Source: Arthrobacter sp. KBS0703 (lineage in GTDB: Bacteria > Actinomycetota > Actinomycetes > Actinomycetales > Micrococcaceae). From it: 64,000 bases of DNA. The translations under genes were made by a program, and so were the position numbers. Position 1 is the first letter of the stretch. Each line of letters opens with the position of its first letter. Positions 9,081 to 17,229 of this stretch are shown in pieces. The notes beneath the pieces were generated by a model. It ran no database searches, was not told where the DNA came from, and saw nothing but the letters and a program-made list of their open reading frames with translations. The stretch covers positions 4,340,001 to 4,404,000 of the forward strand of contig NZ_MVDG02000001.1 in assembly GCF_002008315.2 (NCBI RefSeq). The letters are read 5' to 3'.

Positions 9081-10109
9081 ATGACGACGCGAGTAGGGAT
9101 ACGCGAGGTAGCCAAAGCGGCCGGGGTCTCAGTGACCACTGTGTCGCACGCACTGAACGACGCCACCAGCTCGCGGGTCAAGGCCGAAACCCAGCAGCAC
9201 GTCCGGGACGTCGCCAGGAACCTTGGCTACGCACCAAACCGGCTGGCCAGCGGACTGCGCAACCAGCGCTCCCAGATCCTGGGCCTGGTCAGTGACGAGA
9301 TCACCACCACTCCGTTCGCCGGGGCCATGATCCGCGGAGCGCAGGACGCCGCCTACGAGCGCGGCTACGTGATGATGGTGGTCAACTCCGGCCTGGACAG
9401 CGAGCTCGAACACCGCGAAATCACCATGCTTCAACAGCACCAGGTGGACGGTGTGGTGTACGCCAGGCTGTACCACCAGGGTGTGCAGCTCCCGCAGGAA
9501 CTGGCTGGCATGCCCACCGTGCTCCTGGACGCCGTCACCGACGACCCCGCCGTCTCCTCCGTAGTCCCCGACGAGGTCAACGCCGCCGAAACCGCGGTCG
9601 AGGCCCTCATCCGGGCCGGCCACACGCGGATCGGCATGATCAACAACGTGGACGACATCCCTGCGACGCACGGCCGCCTCGACGGGTTCCGCAACGCGCT
9701 CCGGCGCCACGGAATCGAGCACGATCCGAGGCACCTGGTCATCGGCGTGGCCGAGACCGCCGGCGGCCGTGAAGCCGCGCTGGAACTTCTCAGCCAGCCG
9801 GGCCGTCCCACCGCGCTGTTCTGCTTCAGCGACCGGGTTGCCATGGGCGCGTACCAGGCAGCAACGGCGCTGGGGCTCCGCATCCCGGAGGACGTCTCCA
9901 TTGTGGGCATCGACAACCTTGAGCTCATCGCCGACGCCCTCTGGCCGGGGCTGACCACCGTGGCCCTCCCGCACTACGAGATGGGCCGGTGGGCAGTCAA
10001 CCGGATCCTCGATGACATCGAGGCTCCGGGCGCACCGGCCGAACAGGAACGGCTCGCCTGCCCCCTCATTGAACGGGGATCAGTGGGGCCGCCCCGGTCC
10101 GGGACCTAG
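9081..10109 (+). CDS. LacI-family repressor of the sugar operon
   Basis: The protein has an N-terminal helix-turn-helix (IREVAKAAGVSVTTVSHALN) with hinge, then a periplasmic-binding-protein-like sugar sensor ending in the family motif VSIVGIDNLELI. It probably represses its own gene and the downstream binding protein, permeases and GH32 hydrolase until a fructose-containing sugar binds. ATG at 9081 has AAGGA five bases before it and is preferred over ATG 9075. Two identical palindromic operators lie directly upstream. The binding-protein gene starts 132 bases after the stop with no second operator, so one transcript is likely. Confidence 0.9.
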   Translation: MTTRVGIREVAKAAGVSVTTVSHALNDATSSRVKAETQQHVRDVARNLGYAPNRLASGLRNQRSQILGLVSDEITTTPFAGAMIRGAQDAAYERGYVMMVVNSGLDSELEHREITMLQQHQVDGVVYARLYHQGVQLPQELAGMPTVLLDAVTDDPAVSSVVPDEVNAAETAVEALIRAGHTRIGMINNVDDIPATHGRLDGFRNALRRHGIEHDPRHLVIGVAETAGGREAALELLSQPGRPTALFCFSDRVAMGAYQAATALGLRIPEDVSIVGIDNLELIADALWPGLTTVALPHYEMGRWAVNRILDDIEAPGAPAEQERLACPLIERGSVGPPRSGT

Positions 10110-10241
10110 ACCGGCAGCACCAACCGTTACACCACCCGGCGTCCGCACAAAAAAGAGACGCAGCCGTTGCACCGGCCGCGTCCCTTCCGGACCCCCGGGC
10201 CAATCATCCACGCGCAAAATCAGCAGAAAGACTGGACCATC

Positions 10242-11485
10242 ATGAACAAGCGATTCACACGGATCCTGGCCACCAGCATAGCCGCGGCGGCACTCGTGGG
10301 CAGCCTCGGCGCCTGCGGCAAGGGCAGCGCCTCCGCCACTTCCGACGGCGCCAGCGAGATCACCATGTGGACCCACAACGCGGGCAACCCGGAGGAACTC
10401 GCGGCCATCAAAGCCGTGGTGGATTCCTACAACAAGAGCGGCGCCGCCAAAGCGCAGATCAAGGTTCAGGCGTTCCCGCAGGAGTCCTACAACGACTCCG
10501 TGGTCTCCGCGGCGGCGGCCGGCAAGCTTCCGTGCATCGTGGACATCGACGGACCGAACGTGCCGAACTGGGCCTGGGCCAAGTACCTGACCCCGCTGAA
10601 GCTCTCGGCCGACCTGTCCAAGAACCTGCCCAGCACCGTGGCCAAGTGGGAAGGCGAAACGTACGCCGTGGGCTACTACGACGTCGCCCTCGCCATGATG
10701 GCCCGGGCCTCGGACCTGAAGGCGGCCGGCGTGCGTGTGGCCACCGTCGAGAAGCCGTGGACCAAGGAGGAGTTCCAGGATGCGCTGACCAAGCTCAAGG
10801 CGCTGGGCAAGTGGCAGTACCCTCTGGACATGGGCACCGCCGGTTCGGGGGAGTGGCTACCGTACGGTTACTCGCCGTTCCTGCAGTCCTTCGGCGCGGA
10901 CCTGATCAACCGCGACGGCTTCCAGTCGGCGGACGGAACGCTCAACGGCGACAAAGCCGTCGCGTGGGCCGAATGGTTCCGCGGCCTGGCGGACCAGGGC
11001 TTCATGGCCAAGAAGAGCGGCAAGGATTCCACCCAGGACTTCCTGAACAACAAGAGCGGCCTCCTGTACACCGGCTCGTGGGCGGCTGACAAGGCACGGA
11101 AGGCCCTCGGCAAGGACCTCGTGGTCATGCCCACCGTGGACCTCGGCAACGGCCCGAAGATCGGCGGCGCCTCCTGGCAGTGGGGCGTGACCAGCGGCTG
11201 CAAGAACGCCGACGCCGCCATGGACTACCTTTCCTACTCCCTGAAGCCGGAAAACCTGGCCGCCGTGGCAAAGGCCACCGGAACCATCCCGGCCACCGAC
11301 GCGGCCGCGGCGCTGCTCCCGGCGTTCGCCGAAGGCGGCGCCAACCGGATCTTCATGGAATTCTCCCGCAACTACGCGGTCATGCGGCCGGAAACGCCCG
11401 CCTACCCGTTCATCGCCACCGAGTACGGCAAGGCGGTCCAGGACATCCTGGCCGGTGCCGACCCCAAGACCGTGCTGGACAAGGC
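10242..11485 (+). CDS. sugar ABC transporter substrate-binding lipoprotein, 3' end lost in adapter
   Basis: This is a family 1 solute-binding protein for ABC sugar import. It has a lipoprotein signal (basic start MNKRFTR, hydrophobic core, lipobox LGAC with Cys25), then the conserved MWTHNAGNPEE start of the mature domain. It should capture an oligosaccharide and hand it to the two permeases that follow; no ATPase gene is present, so a shared MsiK-type ATPase is expected elsewhere. The reading frame runs into the adapter at 11486 after VLDKA, so the last few residues and the stop are missing from the assembly. Confidence 0.9.
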
Positions 11486-11523
11486 CTGTCTCTTATACAC
11501 ATCTAGATGTGTATAAGAGACAG
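11486..11523. other. Nextera mosaic-end junction (adapter artefact)
   Basis: A full 38-bp head-to-head mosaic end interrupts the end of the binding-protein gene. The permease genes of the same operon follow, so the flanks are probably true neighbours with a short stretch missing. Confidence 0.97.
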
Positions 11524-11537
11524 CCAGCCGCCCCAAC

Positions 11538-11579
11538 GGCACGACGACGGCGGACGGCAACTGCCGCCGTCGTCGTGCC
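11538..11579 (+). terminator. strong hairpin between binding protein and permease genes
   Basis: GGCACGACGACGGCGG (11538-11553) pairs perfectly with 11564-11579 around a 10-base loop. Such mid-operon stems often stabilise the upstream binding-protein message or attenuate transcription, making binding protein more abundant than permease. Confidence 0.65.
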
Positions 11580-11607
11580 CCGGCACTGACTGTCAACGGA
11601 GACTCCC

Positions 11608-12572
11608 ATGACAACCACCCAGCTTCCCTCCCGCCGTCCCGACGCCACTGCCTCCGCCGCGGCGTCCGCGCGCCGCGCCAGCCTCGCCGCCGGCGCCCCG
11701 GCTACCTGCGCGAACAGCTCAGCGGCTGGGGCATGATCGCGCCGGCCGCGGTCCTGCTCCTCGCCTTCGTGTTCCTCCCCGCCATCCTCGGCTTCGGCCT
11801 GGCGTTCACCAATGCCCGCCTCATTTCCCCGCGGCCCGTGGAGTTCGTCGGCACGGACAACTTCGCCCGGCTCTTCGCCGATCCCACGTTCTGGCGCGCG
11901 CTCCTGAACGTCAGCTACTTCGCCGTCGTGGTTGTGCCCGTGCAGTCGGCCCTCGCGCTGGCCATGGCGCTGCTCATCAACAAGAAGTTCCGCGGTGTGA
12001 ACTTCTTCCGCACCGTCTACTTCCTGCCCGTGGTCACTTCCATGGTGGTGGTGTCGCTGCTGTGGCTGTTCATGTACCGCAAGGACGGGCTGATCAACGA
12101 GCTGCTGTCCACCTTCAGCTTCGGACTGATCCAGGGCGCTGACTGGCTCAACGATCCCGCCACCGCCATGCCGGCCATCATCGCGCTGTCCATCTGGCAG
12201 GCCGCCGGGTTCCACATGATCATCTGGCTCGCCGGGCTGCAGAGCATCTCCGGTGAACTGTACGAGGCTGCCCAGCTGGACGGCGCCAGCCGCTGGCACC
12301 AGTTCCGCTACGTGACCTGGCCTGGCCTCAAGCACACCCGGAGCCTGGTCCTGGTGACCATCACCATCCAGGCGCTCGGACTCTTCGACCAGGTCAGCGT
12401 GATGACCCAGGGCGGACCGCTCGACTCCACCACCACCATCATCTACGAGGCGGTGCGCTCCGGCTTCAAGCAGCAGGAGACCTCGTACGCCTCGGCCATT
12501 TCCCTTGTTTTCTTTGTCCTCGTGCTGCTGATCTCCGCGGTGCAGCGCTACCTGACCCGAGAGAAGGACTGA
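11608..12572 (+). CDS. ABC sugar permease, MalF/UgpA type (one frameshift)
   Basis: The product is a binding-protein-dependent transport inner-membrane protein with about six helices. The EAA loop that docks the ATPase is visible as YEAAQLDGASRWHQF. The best start, ATG at 11608 (MTTTQLPSRR) with GGAGAC upstream, is in a different frame from the membrane part, which reads cleanly from ATG 11733. Restoring one C in GCGCCCCGG at 11696-11699 joins the frames as APGYLREQLSGWG. The frameshift therefore looks like a homopolymer error. Confidence 0.85.
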
Positions 12573-12573
12573 C

Positions 12574-13452
12574 GTGAAAAACGCACTTCGACTCAGCTCG
12601 TTCGGCACCATGCTGGTGCGTATCGTGTTCGCCGCCGTCGCCGCGTTCCCCATCGTCTTCATGCTGGTGTCCTCGCTCAAGCCGGACCAGCAGATCTTCG
12701 GTGACATGTCCTCCGTCTCGGCGTTCCTGCCGATCGGCAACATCTCGCTGGACAACTACACCGCGGTGTTCGACCGCGTCCCGGCAGCCCGCTTCCTGAT
12801 CAACTCCATTGGCGTCTCTGCCGTCACCGTGGTGCTCGGAATCTTCATCAACAGCCTGTGCGCCTTCGGCCTGTCCCGCATGGAGGTCCGCGGCAAGCGC
12901 GTCGTGTTCACGGCCATCCTGGCCACGCTGATTGTGCCGTTCCAGACGCTGGCCCTCCCCTTGGTCTGGTGGGTGAACCAGCTGCCGTACTTCGAGCTCA
13001 ACGGGTTCAGCCTGGAGATTTCGAAGGGCTGGCTGGACACCTACCAGGTCCAGATCATCCCGTTCATTGCGAACGCGTTCTCCATCTACCTGTACCACCA
13101 GTACTTCGAGTCCATCCCGAAGGAACTCGACGAGGCCGCCAGGATCGACGGCGCCGGCTGGTTCAAGATCTACCGCCAGGTGGTCATGCCGCTCGCCGGC
13201 CCCGCCACCGCCACCGTGGCCATCCTGACGTTCCTGCCTGCCTGGAACTCCTACCTCTGGCCGCTCATGGTGGTCCAGTCGGAGGAACTGCGCCCGGTGA
13301 TGATCGGCATCCAGTACTTCTTCCAGCTCAACGTCTCCTGGGGCGAAGTGATGGCCTACGCGTCCCTGATTACGGTGCCCGTGGTGATCCTGTTCATCGC
13401 GTTCCAGCGCTCCTTCATCAACAGCATCGCCTCCAGCGGTGTCAAAGGCTGA
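12574..13452 (+). CDS. ABC sugar permease, MalG/UgpE type
   Basis: This second permease subunit has six predicted helices and the EAA motif DEAARIDGAGWFKIY. The GTG start lies one base after the stop of the first permease, so the two are translationally coupled and should form the heterodimeric channel. The substrate is inferred from the GH32 gene that follows: sucrose, a fructo-oligosaccharide or a levan fragment. Confidence 0.9.
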   Translation: MKNALRLSSFGTMLVRIVFAAVAAFPIVFMLVSSLKPDQQIFGDMSSVSAFLPIGNISLDNYTAVFDRVPAARFLINSIGVSAVTVVLGIFINSLCAFGLSRMEVRGKRVVFTAILATLIVPFQTLALPLVWWVNQLPYFELNGFSLEISKGWLDTYQVQIIPFIANAFSIYLYHQYFESIPKELDEAARIDGAGWFKIYRQVVMPLAGPATATVAILTFLPAWNSYLWPLMVVQSEELRPVMIGIQYFFQLNVSWGEVMAYASLITVPVVILFIAFQRSFINSIASSGVKG

Positions 13453-13478
13453 TTCCGTTTCTAGTTCGAAAGCGAACC

Positions 13479-15026
13479 ATGACTTCCCTGAACACCACCG
13501 CCGAGATCGACTGCCGGTACCGGCCCAAATGGCACTACGCCGCGGAACGCAACTGGCTGAACGATCCCAACGGCCTCGTGTACTCCAACGGCGTGTACCA
13601 CCTCTTCTACCAGCACAACCCGCATGCCGACGTCTGGGGCAACATGTCCTGGGGCCACGCGACCTCGGCCGATCTGCTGCACTGGGACGAACAGCCCGTC
13701 GCCATCCCCTGCGACGAGCAGGAGGCCATCTTCTCCGGCTCCGCCGTGGTGGATGTCCGCAACACCAGCGGGTTCGGTGTGGGGGGAGTGCCGCCGCTCG
13801 TGGCCATCTACACCAGCGCCTATTCGCCAGCCTCCCCGCTCGCGGGCCGGCAGGCGCAGTCCCTCGCCTACAGCACGGACGACGGCGCCACCTGGACGAA
13901 GTTCGCGGGCAACCCGGTGCTGGACCGGGAGTCCGCGGACTTCCGGGACCCGAAGGTCTTCTGGTACGACGGCGCGGCCGGTGGCTACTGGGTGATGGTC
14001 GCCGTCGAGGCACTCAAGCATGAAGTGGTCCTCTACAAGTCCCCGGACCTGAAGTCCTGGGAGTACCTCAGCACCTTCGGCCCGGCAAACGCCACCGACG
14101 GCGTCTGGGAGTGCCCGGATCTGTTCGAACTGCCCGTGGACGGCGACGCGCAGAACACCCGGTGGGTGCTGGTGGTCAACCTGAGCCCCGGCGGAATCGC
14201 CGGCGGTTCCGGCGGCCAGTACTTCATCGGAACGTTCGACGGCGTGGCGTTCCGTTCCGAAACCACCGTCACCGAAGGCCCGCAGGCCGGCGACAGCCGG
14301 ATGGCCGACTACGGCTGGCTGGACTGGGGCCGGGACTACTACGCGGCCGTGTCCTTCAGCAACGTCCCCGGCGGCCGCCGCCTCATGATCGGCTGGATGA
14401 ACAACTGGCAGTACGCCGCCGCCACGCCGTCGGACGGCTGGCGCAGCGCGATGTCACTGGTCCGGGAGGTACGGCTGGAAACCCGCGGCGGGCGTCCGGT
14501 GCTTGTGCAGGAGGCCCTGGATCCGCTGGCGGACGCCGGCACGGAGCTGCTCGCCGTGGACGGGCAGGAACTGGCCGACGGCGTCACCTGGCTTCCGGCT
14601 GCCGCCGCCGGGGACGTGCTGCGGATCGACGCCGAATTCCGGCCCGGCGCTGCCGGCAGGGTGGGCCTCGTGCTCCGCGCGGACCGGGATGCTGTAGGCG
14701 GGTTTGCCAGCGGCTCTGCCGGCGCGTCCGAACGGACCGTGCTGGCCTATGATGCGGCGTCGGGCGAACTCAGCCTGGACCGGACGGCGTCGGGCAATGT
14801 CGGCTTCCACGAGTCCTTCCCGTCAGTGGACCGGGTGGCCGTTCCCCTGCTTGACGGCCGGCTTCGGCTCCGGGTGTTCCTGGACCGCTGTTCGGTGGAG
14901 GTCTTCGCCCAGGACGGCCTGGCCACCATCACGGACCAGGTGTTCCCCGGCGATTCAAGCACCGCCGTCGGACTGCTGGCAGAGGGCGGCGCCGGCACCC
15001 TGGTGAGCCTCACCGTCACCGGCTAG
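13479..15026 (+). CDS. GH32 fructan/sucrose hydrolase
   Basis: This 515-residue glycoside hydrolase family 32 enzyme cleaves terminal beta-fructosyl bonds. All three catalytic motifs are present: WLNDPNG with nucleophile D29, FRDPK with D157 as transition-state stabiliser, and WECPDLF with acid/base E211. The five-bladed propeller is followed by a C-terminal beta-sandwich (about 345-515) with the typical RLRVFLDRCSVEVF strand. There is no signal peptide, so it acts in the cytosol on imported sugar. It is the last gene of the operon. Sucrose, inulin or levan oligomers cannot be told apart from sequence alone. Confidence 0.93.
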   Translation: MTSLNTTAEIDCRYRPKWHYAAERNWLNDPNGLVYSNGVYHLFYQHNPHADVWGNMSWGHATSADLLHWDEQPVAIPCDEQEAIFSGSAVVDVRNTSGFGVGGVPPLVAIYTSAYSPASPLAGRQAQSLAYSTDDGATWTKFAGNPVLDRESADFRDPKVFWYDGAAGGYWVMVAVEALKHEVVLYKSPDLKSWEYLSTFGPANATDGVWECPDLFELPVDGDAQNTRWVLVVNLSPGGIAGGSGGQYFIGTFDGVAFRSETTVTEGPQAGDSRMADYGWLDWGRDYYAAVSFSNVPGGRRLMIGWMNNWQYAAATPSDGWRSAMSLVREVRLETRGGRPVLVQEALDPLADAGTELLAVDGQELADGVTWLPAAAAGDVLRIDAEFRPGAAGRVGLVLRADRDAVGGFASGSAGASERTVLAYDAASGELSLDRTASGNVGFHESFPSVDRVAVPLLDGRLRLRVFLDRCSVEVFAQDGLATITDQVFPGDSSTAVGLLAEGGAGTLVSLTVTG

Positions 15027-15256
15027 GTGGCCGCGATCCGCGCACCACATAGCAACGCGGGGTCACTTACGGCCGCATGGGCACGCCACATTGGGCCGTA
15101 AGTGACCCCGCGTTGCGGTACCCTGACCTCCTCGAGACGACCCCGGATTTGCACGCCCCGGTGGGCTGCGGCCCATCCCAGGAGGGTGTTGGCTATGGGC
15201 CGCAGGTGCGGATGATCCTCATACTGGCCATCGATGAGTTCGTCGGCGTCGCGCAT
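15023..15256 (-). pseudogene. possible short coding remnant, unrecognised
   Basis: On the minus strand 15120-15256 translates as a protein-like stretch (MRDADELIDGQYEDH, then LLGWAAAHRG) that could extend further upstream, but its 3' part is replaced by the long inverted repeat at 15052-15116. I do not recognise a family. It could be the stump of a gene cut by the repeat or simply an open frame. Confidence 0.25.
15052..15116. repeat. 23-bp perfect inverted repeat between convergent genes
   Basis: Arms 15052-15074 and 15094-15116 are exact complements (core CGCGGGGTCACTTACGG) around a 19-base loop. It lies 26 bases after the GH32 stop and could end transcription from both sides, but the arm length and lack of U-tract make it unlike an ordinary terminator. 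See the similar elements at 21978, 25821 and 29777. Confidence 0.85.
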
Positions 15257-15286
15257 GCAGGCGCGGAGCTCGGCGTCGCTGGTAGT

Positions 15287-15312
15287 GCCGGCGCCTGCAG
15301 GCAGGCGCCGGC
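15287..15312 (-). terminator. hairpin after the lipoprotein gene
   Basis: GCCGGCGCCTGC (15287-15298) is followed after two bases by its exact complement (15301-15312), beginning 18 bases past the minus-strand stop at 15331. Confidence 0.6.
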
Positions 15313-15330
15313 GGCCAGGATTGCTGGCTG

Positions 15331-15846
15331 TTACTTCATCATGGTGCCGTCGGGCGCCACCAGGTACCAGACGTTGCCCACGCCCTGGCCCGTGACGTCA
15401 CCGGGGGCCTTGTCCTTCTGCCAAAGGTAGACCGGCATGCCATCGACGGTCACCTGCTTCTTGCCGTCGGCCGTGGTGATGGTTCCGACCTTGCCGGTCA
15501 CGCCTTCAACCTTCGGGGTGTCGTTGGTGGTGATGACCGGCGGCCACTTGACCAGGCAGTCACCGGTGCAGTTGCTCTTTCCGGAGTCCTTTACGTCCTT
15601 GGTGAAGTAGTAGACGCTCATGCCCTTGCCGTCAACCACAATGTTGCCTGCGCTGGACGATGCCGTCTTAAGGTCCACCGTGGCCGAATCGCTGGACGTG
15701 GCCGACTCGCTGGCACTGGTGGCGGGTGAAGCGGTTGTGGTCGCCGGGGCGGCCGTGGTGGGTGAGGTGCCGGATCCGCCGCCACAGGCGGTCAGCGATG
15801 CGGCAAGGGCCAGAACTGCGAGGCCAACGCTCAGTTGCTTGTTCAT
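15331..15846 (-). CDS. secreted-repeat lipoprotein (COG4315 type)
   Basis: The 171-residue lipoprotein has a signal peptide ending in LTAC (Cys21), a Thr/Ser/Ala-rich linker to about residue 60, and two copies of the secreted repeat domain: GKGMSVYYFTKDVKDSG with CTGDCLVKWPPV, then GMPVYLWQKDKAPGDVTGQGV. Members often sit beside ECF sigma genes and are exported, but their chemistry is unknown. It faces the ECF sigma gene, and a GAACC-N16-CGTC promoter upstream suggests that this sigma factor transcribes it. Confidence 0.88.
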   Translation of the reverse strand: MNKQLSVGLAVLALAASLTACGGGSGTSPTTAAPATTTASPATSASESATSSDSATVDLKTASSSAGNIVVDGKGMSVYYFTKDVKDSGKSNCTGDCLVKWPPVITTNDTPKVEGVTGKVGTITTADGKKQVTVDGMPVYLWQKDKAPGDVTGQGVGNVWYLVAPDGTMMK

Positions 15847-15898
15847 GTGCTGCTCCTTGGCTCAGGCCGGCAGACTGGGAACCGGCGCTATCTGGAAT

Positions 15899-15923
15899 GA
15901 CGCACAAAGGTGAAGAATGGTTC
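15899..15923 (-). promoter_or_regulatory. ECF-type promoter of the lipoprotein gene
   Basis: On the minus strand GAACC (15923-15919) is followed after 16 bases by CGTC (15902-15899), the usual GAAC/CGTC pattern of ECF sigma factors. It lies 53 bases before the start codon. Confidence 0.6.
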
Positions 15924-15947
15924 AAAGGATTTGCGACTGTCTGAAAT

Positions 15948-15972
15948 GAACTTTTCAGCGGCCGCCGACGTC
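15948..15972 (+). promoter_or_regulatory. ECF-type promoter of the sigma/anti-sigma operon
   Basis: GAACT at 15948-15952 and CGTC at 15969-15972 are 16 bases apart, matching the promoter on the opposite strand and implying autoregulation of the sigma factor. Confidence 0.55.
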
Positions 15973-15988
15973 GTATTTGCCAGGAACA

Positions 15989-16006
15989 CCGGTTCGCGCG
16001 AACCGG
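15989..16006. promoter_or_regulatory. 18-bp perfect palindrome in the sigma gene leader
   Basis: CCGGTTCGCGCGAACCGG is fully self-complementary and lies about 30 bases before the sigma start, just past the predicted transcription start. It may be an operator or a leader hairpin. Confidence 0.5.
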
Positions 16007-16035
16007 CTTCATCGTGTCACTGCAGGGAGGTCGTC

Positions 16036-16536
16036 ATGCCACTGGATGAGGACGTGGTGGCCGCGATCTACCGTGAGCACGGAACAGCCCTGCGCCGATT
16101 CGTGCTCAGCGCCTCCCGCGATCCGCACCTGGCTGATGACATCGTGCAGGAAACGGTCCTGCGCGTCTGGCAGCAGGCGCCCAAGATCACGGGCAGCATG
16201 CGCAGCTACCTGTTCCGGACCGCCCGGAACGTCATGATCGACAACTACCGGAGATCCCAGCGCAGGCCGCAGGAGGCGGATGACCGGGACCTGGCGGACC
16301 CGGCGGAGGTCACCGGCCGGGTCGATGAGCTGTTGAACAGGGTGCTGATGGAGGAGGCGTTGCTCCGGTTGAGTGCGGAGCACCGCGATGTGCTGGTGGC
16401 GCTGCACTACCGGCGTTTCACGGTGAGCGAGGCCGCAGTCCAGCTCAACATTCCGAGCGGCACGGTTAAATCGAGGGCCTTCTATGCGGTGAAGGCCCTG
16501 CGGACAATTCTTGATGAAATGGGTGTGGAACGGTGA
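16036..16536 (+). CDS. ECF-family RNA polymerase sigma factor
   Basis: This 166-residue sigma-70 family protein has only regions 2 and 4. Region 2 holds DIVQETVLRVWQ and YLFRTARNVMID, and region 4 carries the helix-turn-helix VSEAAVQLNIPSGTVKSRAFYAVKALR. Sequence and partners suggest the SigK/SigL-like groups. The start ATG follows GGGAGG. The stop overlaps the GTG of the anti-sigma gene, so the two are coupled. Its likely targets here are its own operon and the lipoprotein gene on the other side. Confidence 0.92.
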   Translation: MPLDEDVVAAIYREHGTALRRFVLSASRDPHLADDIVQETVLRVWQQAPKITGSMRSYLFRTARNVMIDNYRRSQRRPQEADDRDLADPAEVTGRVDELLNRVLMEEALLRLSAEHRDVLVALHYRRFTVSEAAVQLNIPSGTVKSRAFYAVKALRTILDEMGVER

Positions 16537-17219
16537 ACGGCAAGGAACTCCATGAGTTGCTGGGGGCATACCTGCTGGGAGGACTGGATAACGCGGACAA
16601 GACGCGCTTCGAGGACCATCTCCAGCAATGCGGCCTGTGCCGCCGCGAACTGGCGGATCTGAAAAGCCTTCCCGGGCTGCTGGCCGCCGTACCGGTGCCC
16701 GACGCCGTGGCGCTCGCCGTCCCTGCGTACCGGGGGCCCGGCTCGACCCCCGGTACCGGGGAGCCGGCGGCCAGCGTTCCGCAGCCCGTCTTCGACGAAC
16801 TGGCCGCCCGACGTCGGACTTCCCGACGGCGGATCGCGGCCCTGATCGGCGGGGTCGCCGCCGCCTGCCTTGCCCTGGGCTTCGCGGCCGCGCCGCTTCT
16901 GGACCCGGCGAAGAAACTGGACGCGAGCTATTCCGTGCAGGCGGACACCGGCATCCAGGTCACCGTGGGCATGGTGAAGAAGACGTGGGGCACTGAGTTG
17001 GACGTGGACGGACGGAGGCTGCCGCAGGACGGAAAGCTGTCGCTCTGGGTGAAGGACCGCACCGGGGCCGAGGACCGCGCCTGCGCCTGGATGGCGACAC
17101 CCAGCGGCCGGGTCAAGGTCACGAGTGCCACGCCTGTTCAGTACACGAGCATCGCCAGCGTGGAGCTACGGAACGACCGGCAGCAGACCATAGCCGTCGT
17201 GGCCGTGCCGGGTGGCTGA
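16533..17219 (+). CDS. zinc-finger anti-sigma factor with one membrane helix
   Basis: The N-terminal domain carries the ZAS motif H29-x3-C33-x2-C36 that binds the sigma factor in the cytosol. A single membrane helix lies near residues 105-130, and an extracellular RskA-like C-terminal domain (about 130-228) follows, with YSVQADTGIQVTVGMVKK. It should hold the sigma factor inactive until an external or redox signal triggers release or proteolysis. The GTG start overlaps the sigma stop by four bases. Confidence 0.88.
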   Translation: MNGKELHELLGAYLLGGLDNADKTRFEDHLQQCGLCRRELADLKSLPGLLAAVPVPDAVALAVPAYRGPGSTPGTGEPAASVPQPVFDELAARRRTSRRRIAALIGGVAAACLALGFAAAPLLDPAKKLDASYSVQADTGIQVTVGMVKKTWGTELDVDGRRLPQDGKLSLWVKDRTGAEDRACAWMATPSGRVKVTSATPVQYTSIASVELRNDRQQTIAVVAVPGG

Positions 17220-17229
17220 GCGGGCCTGA

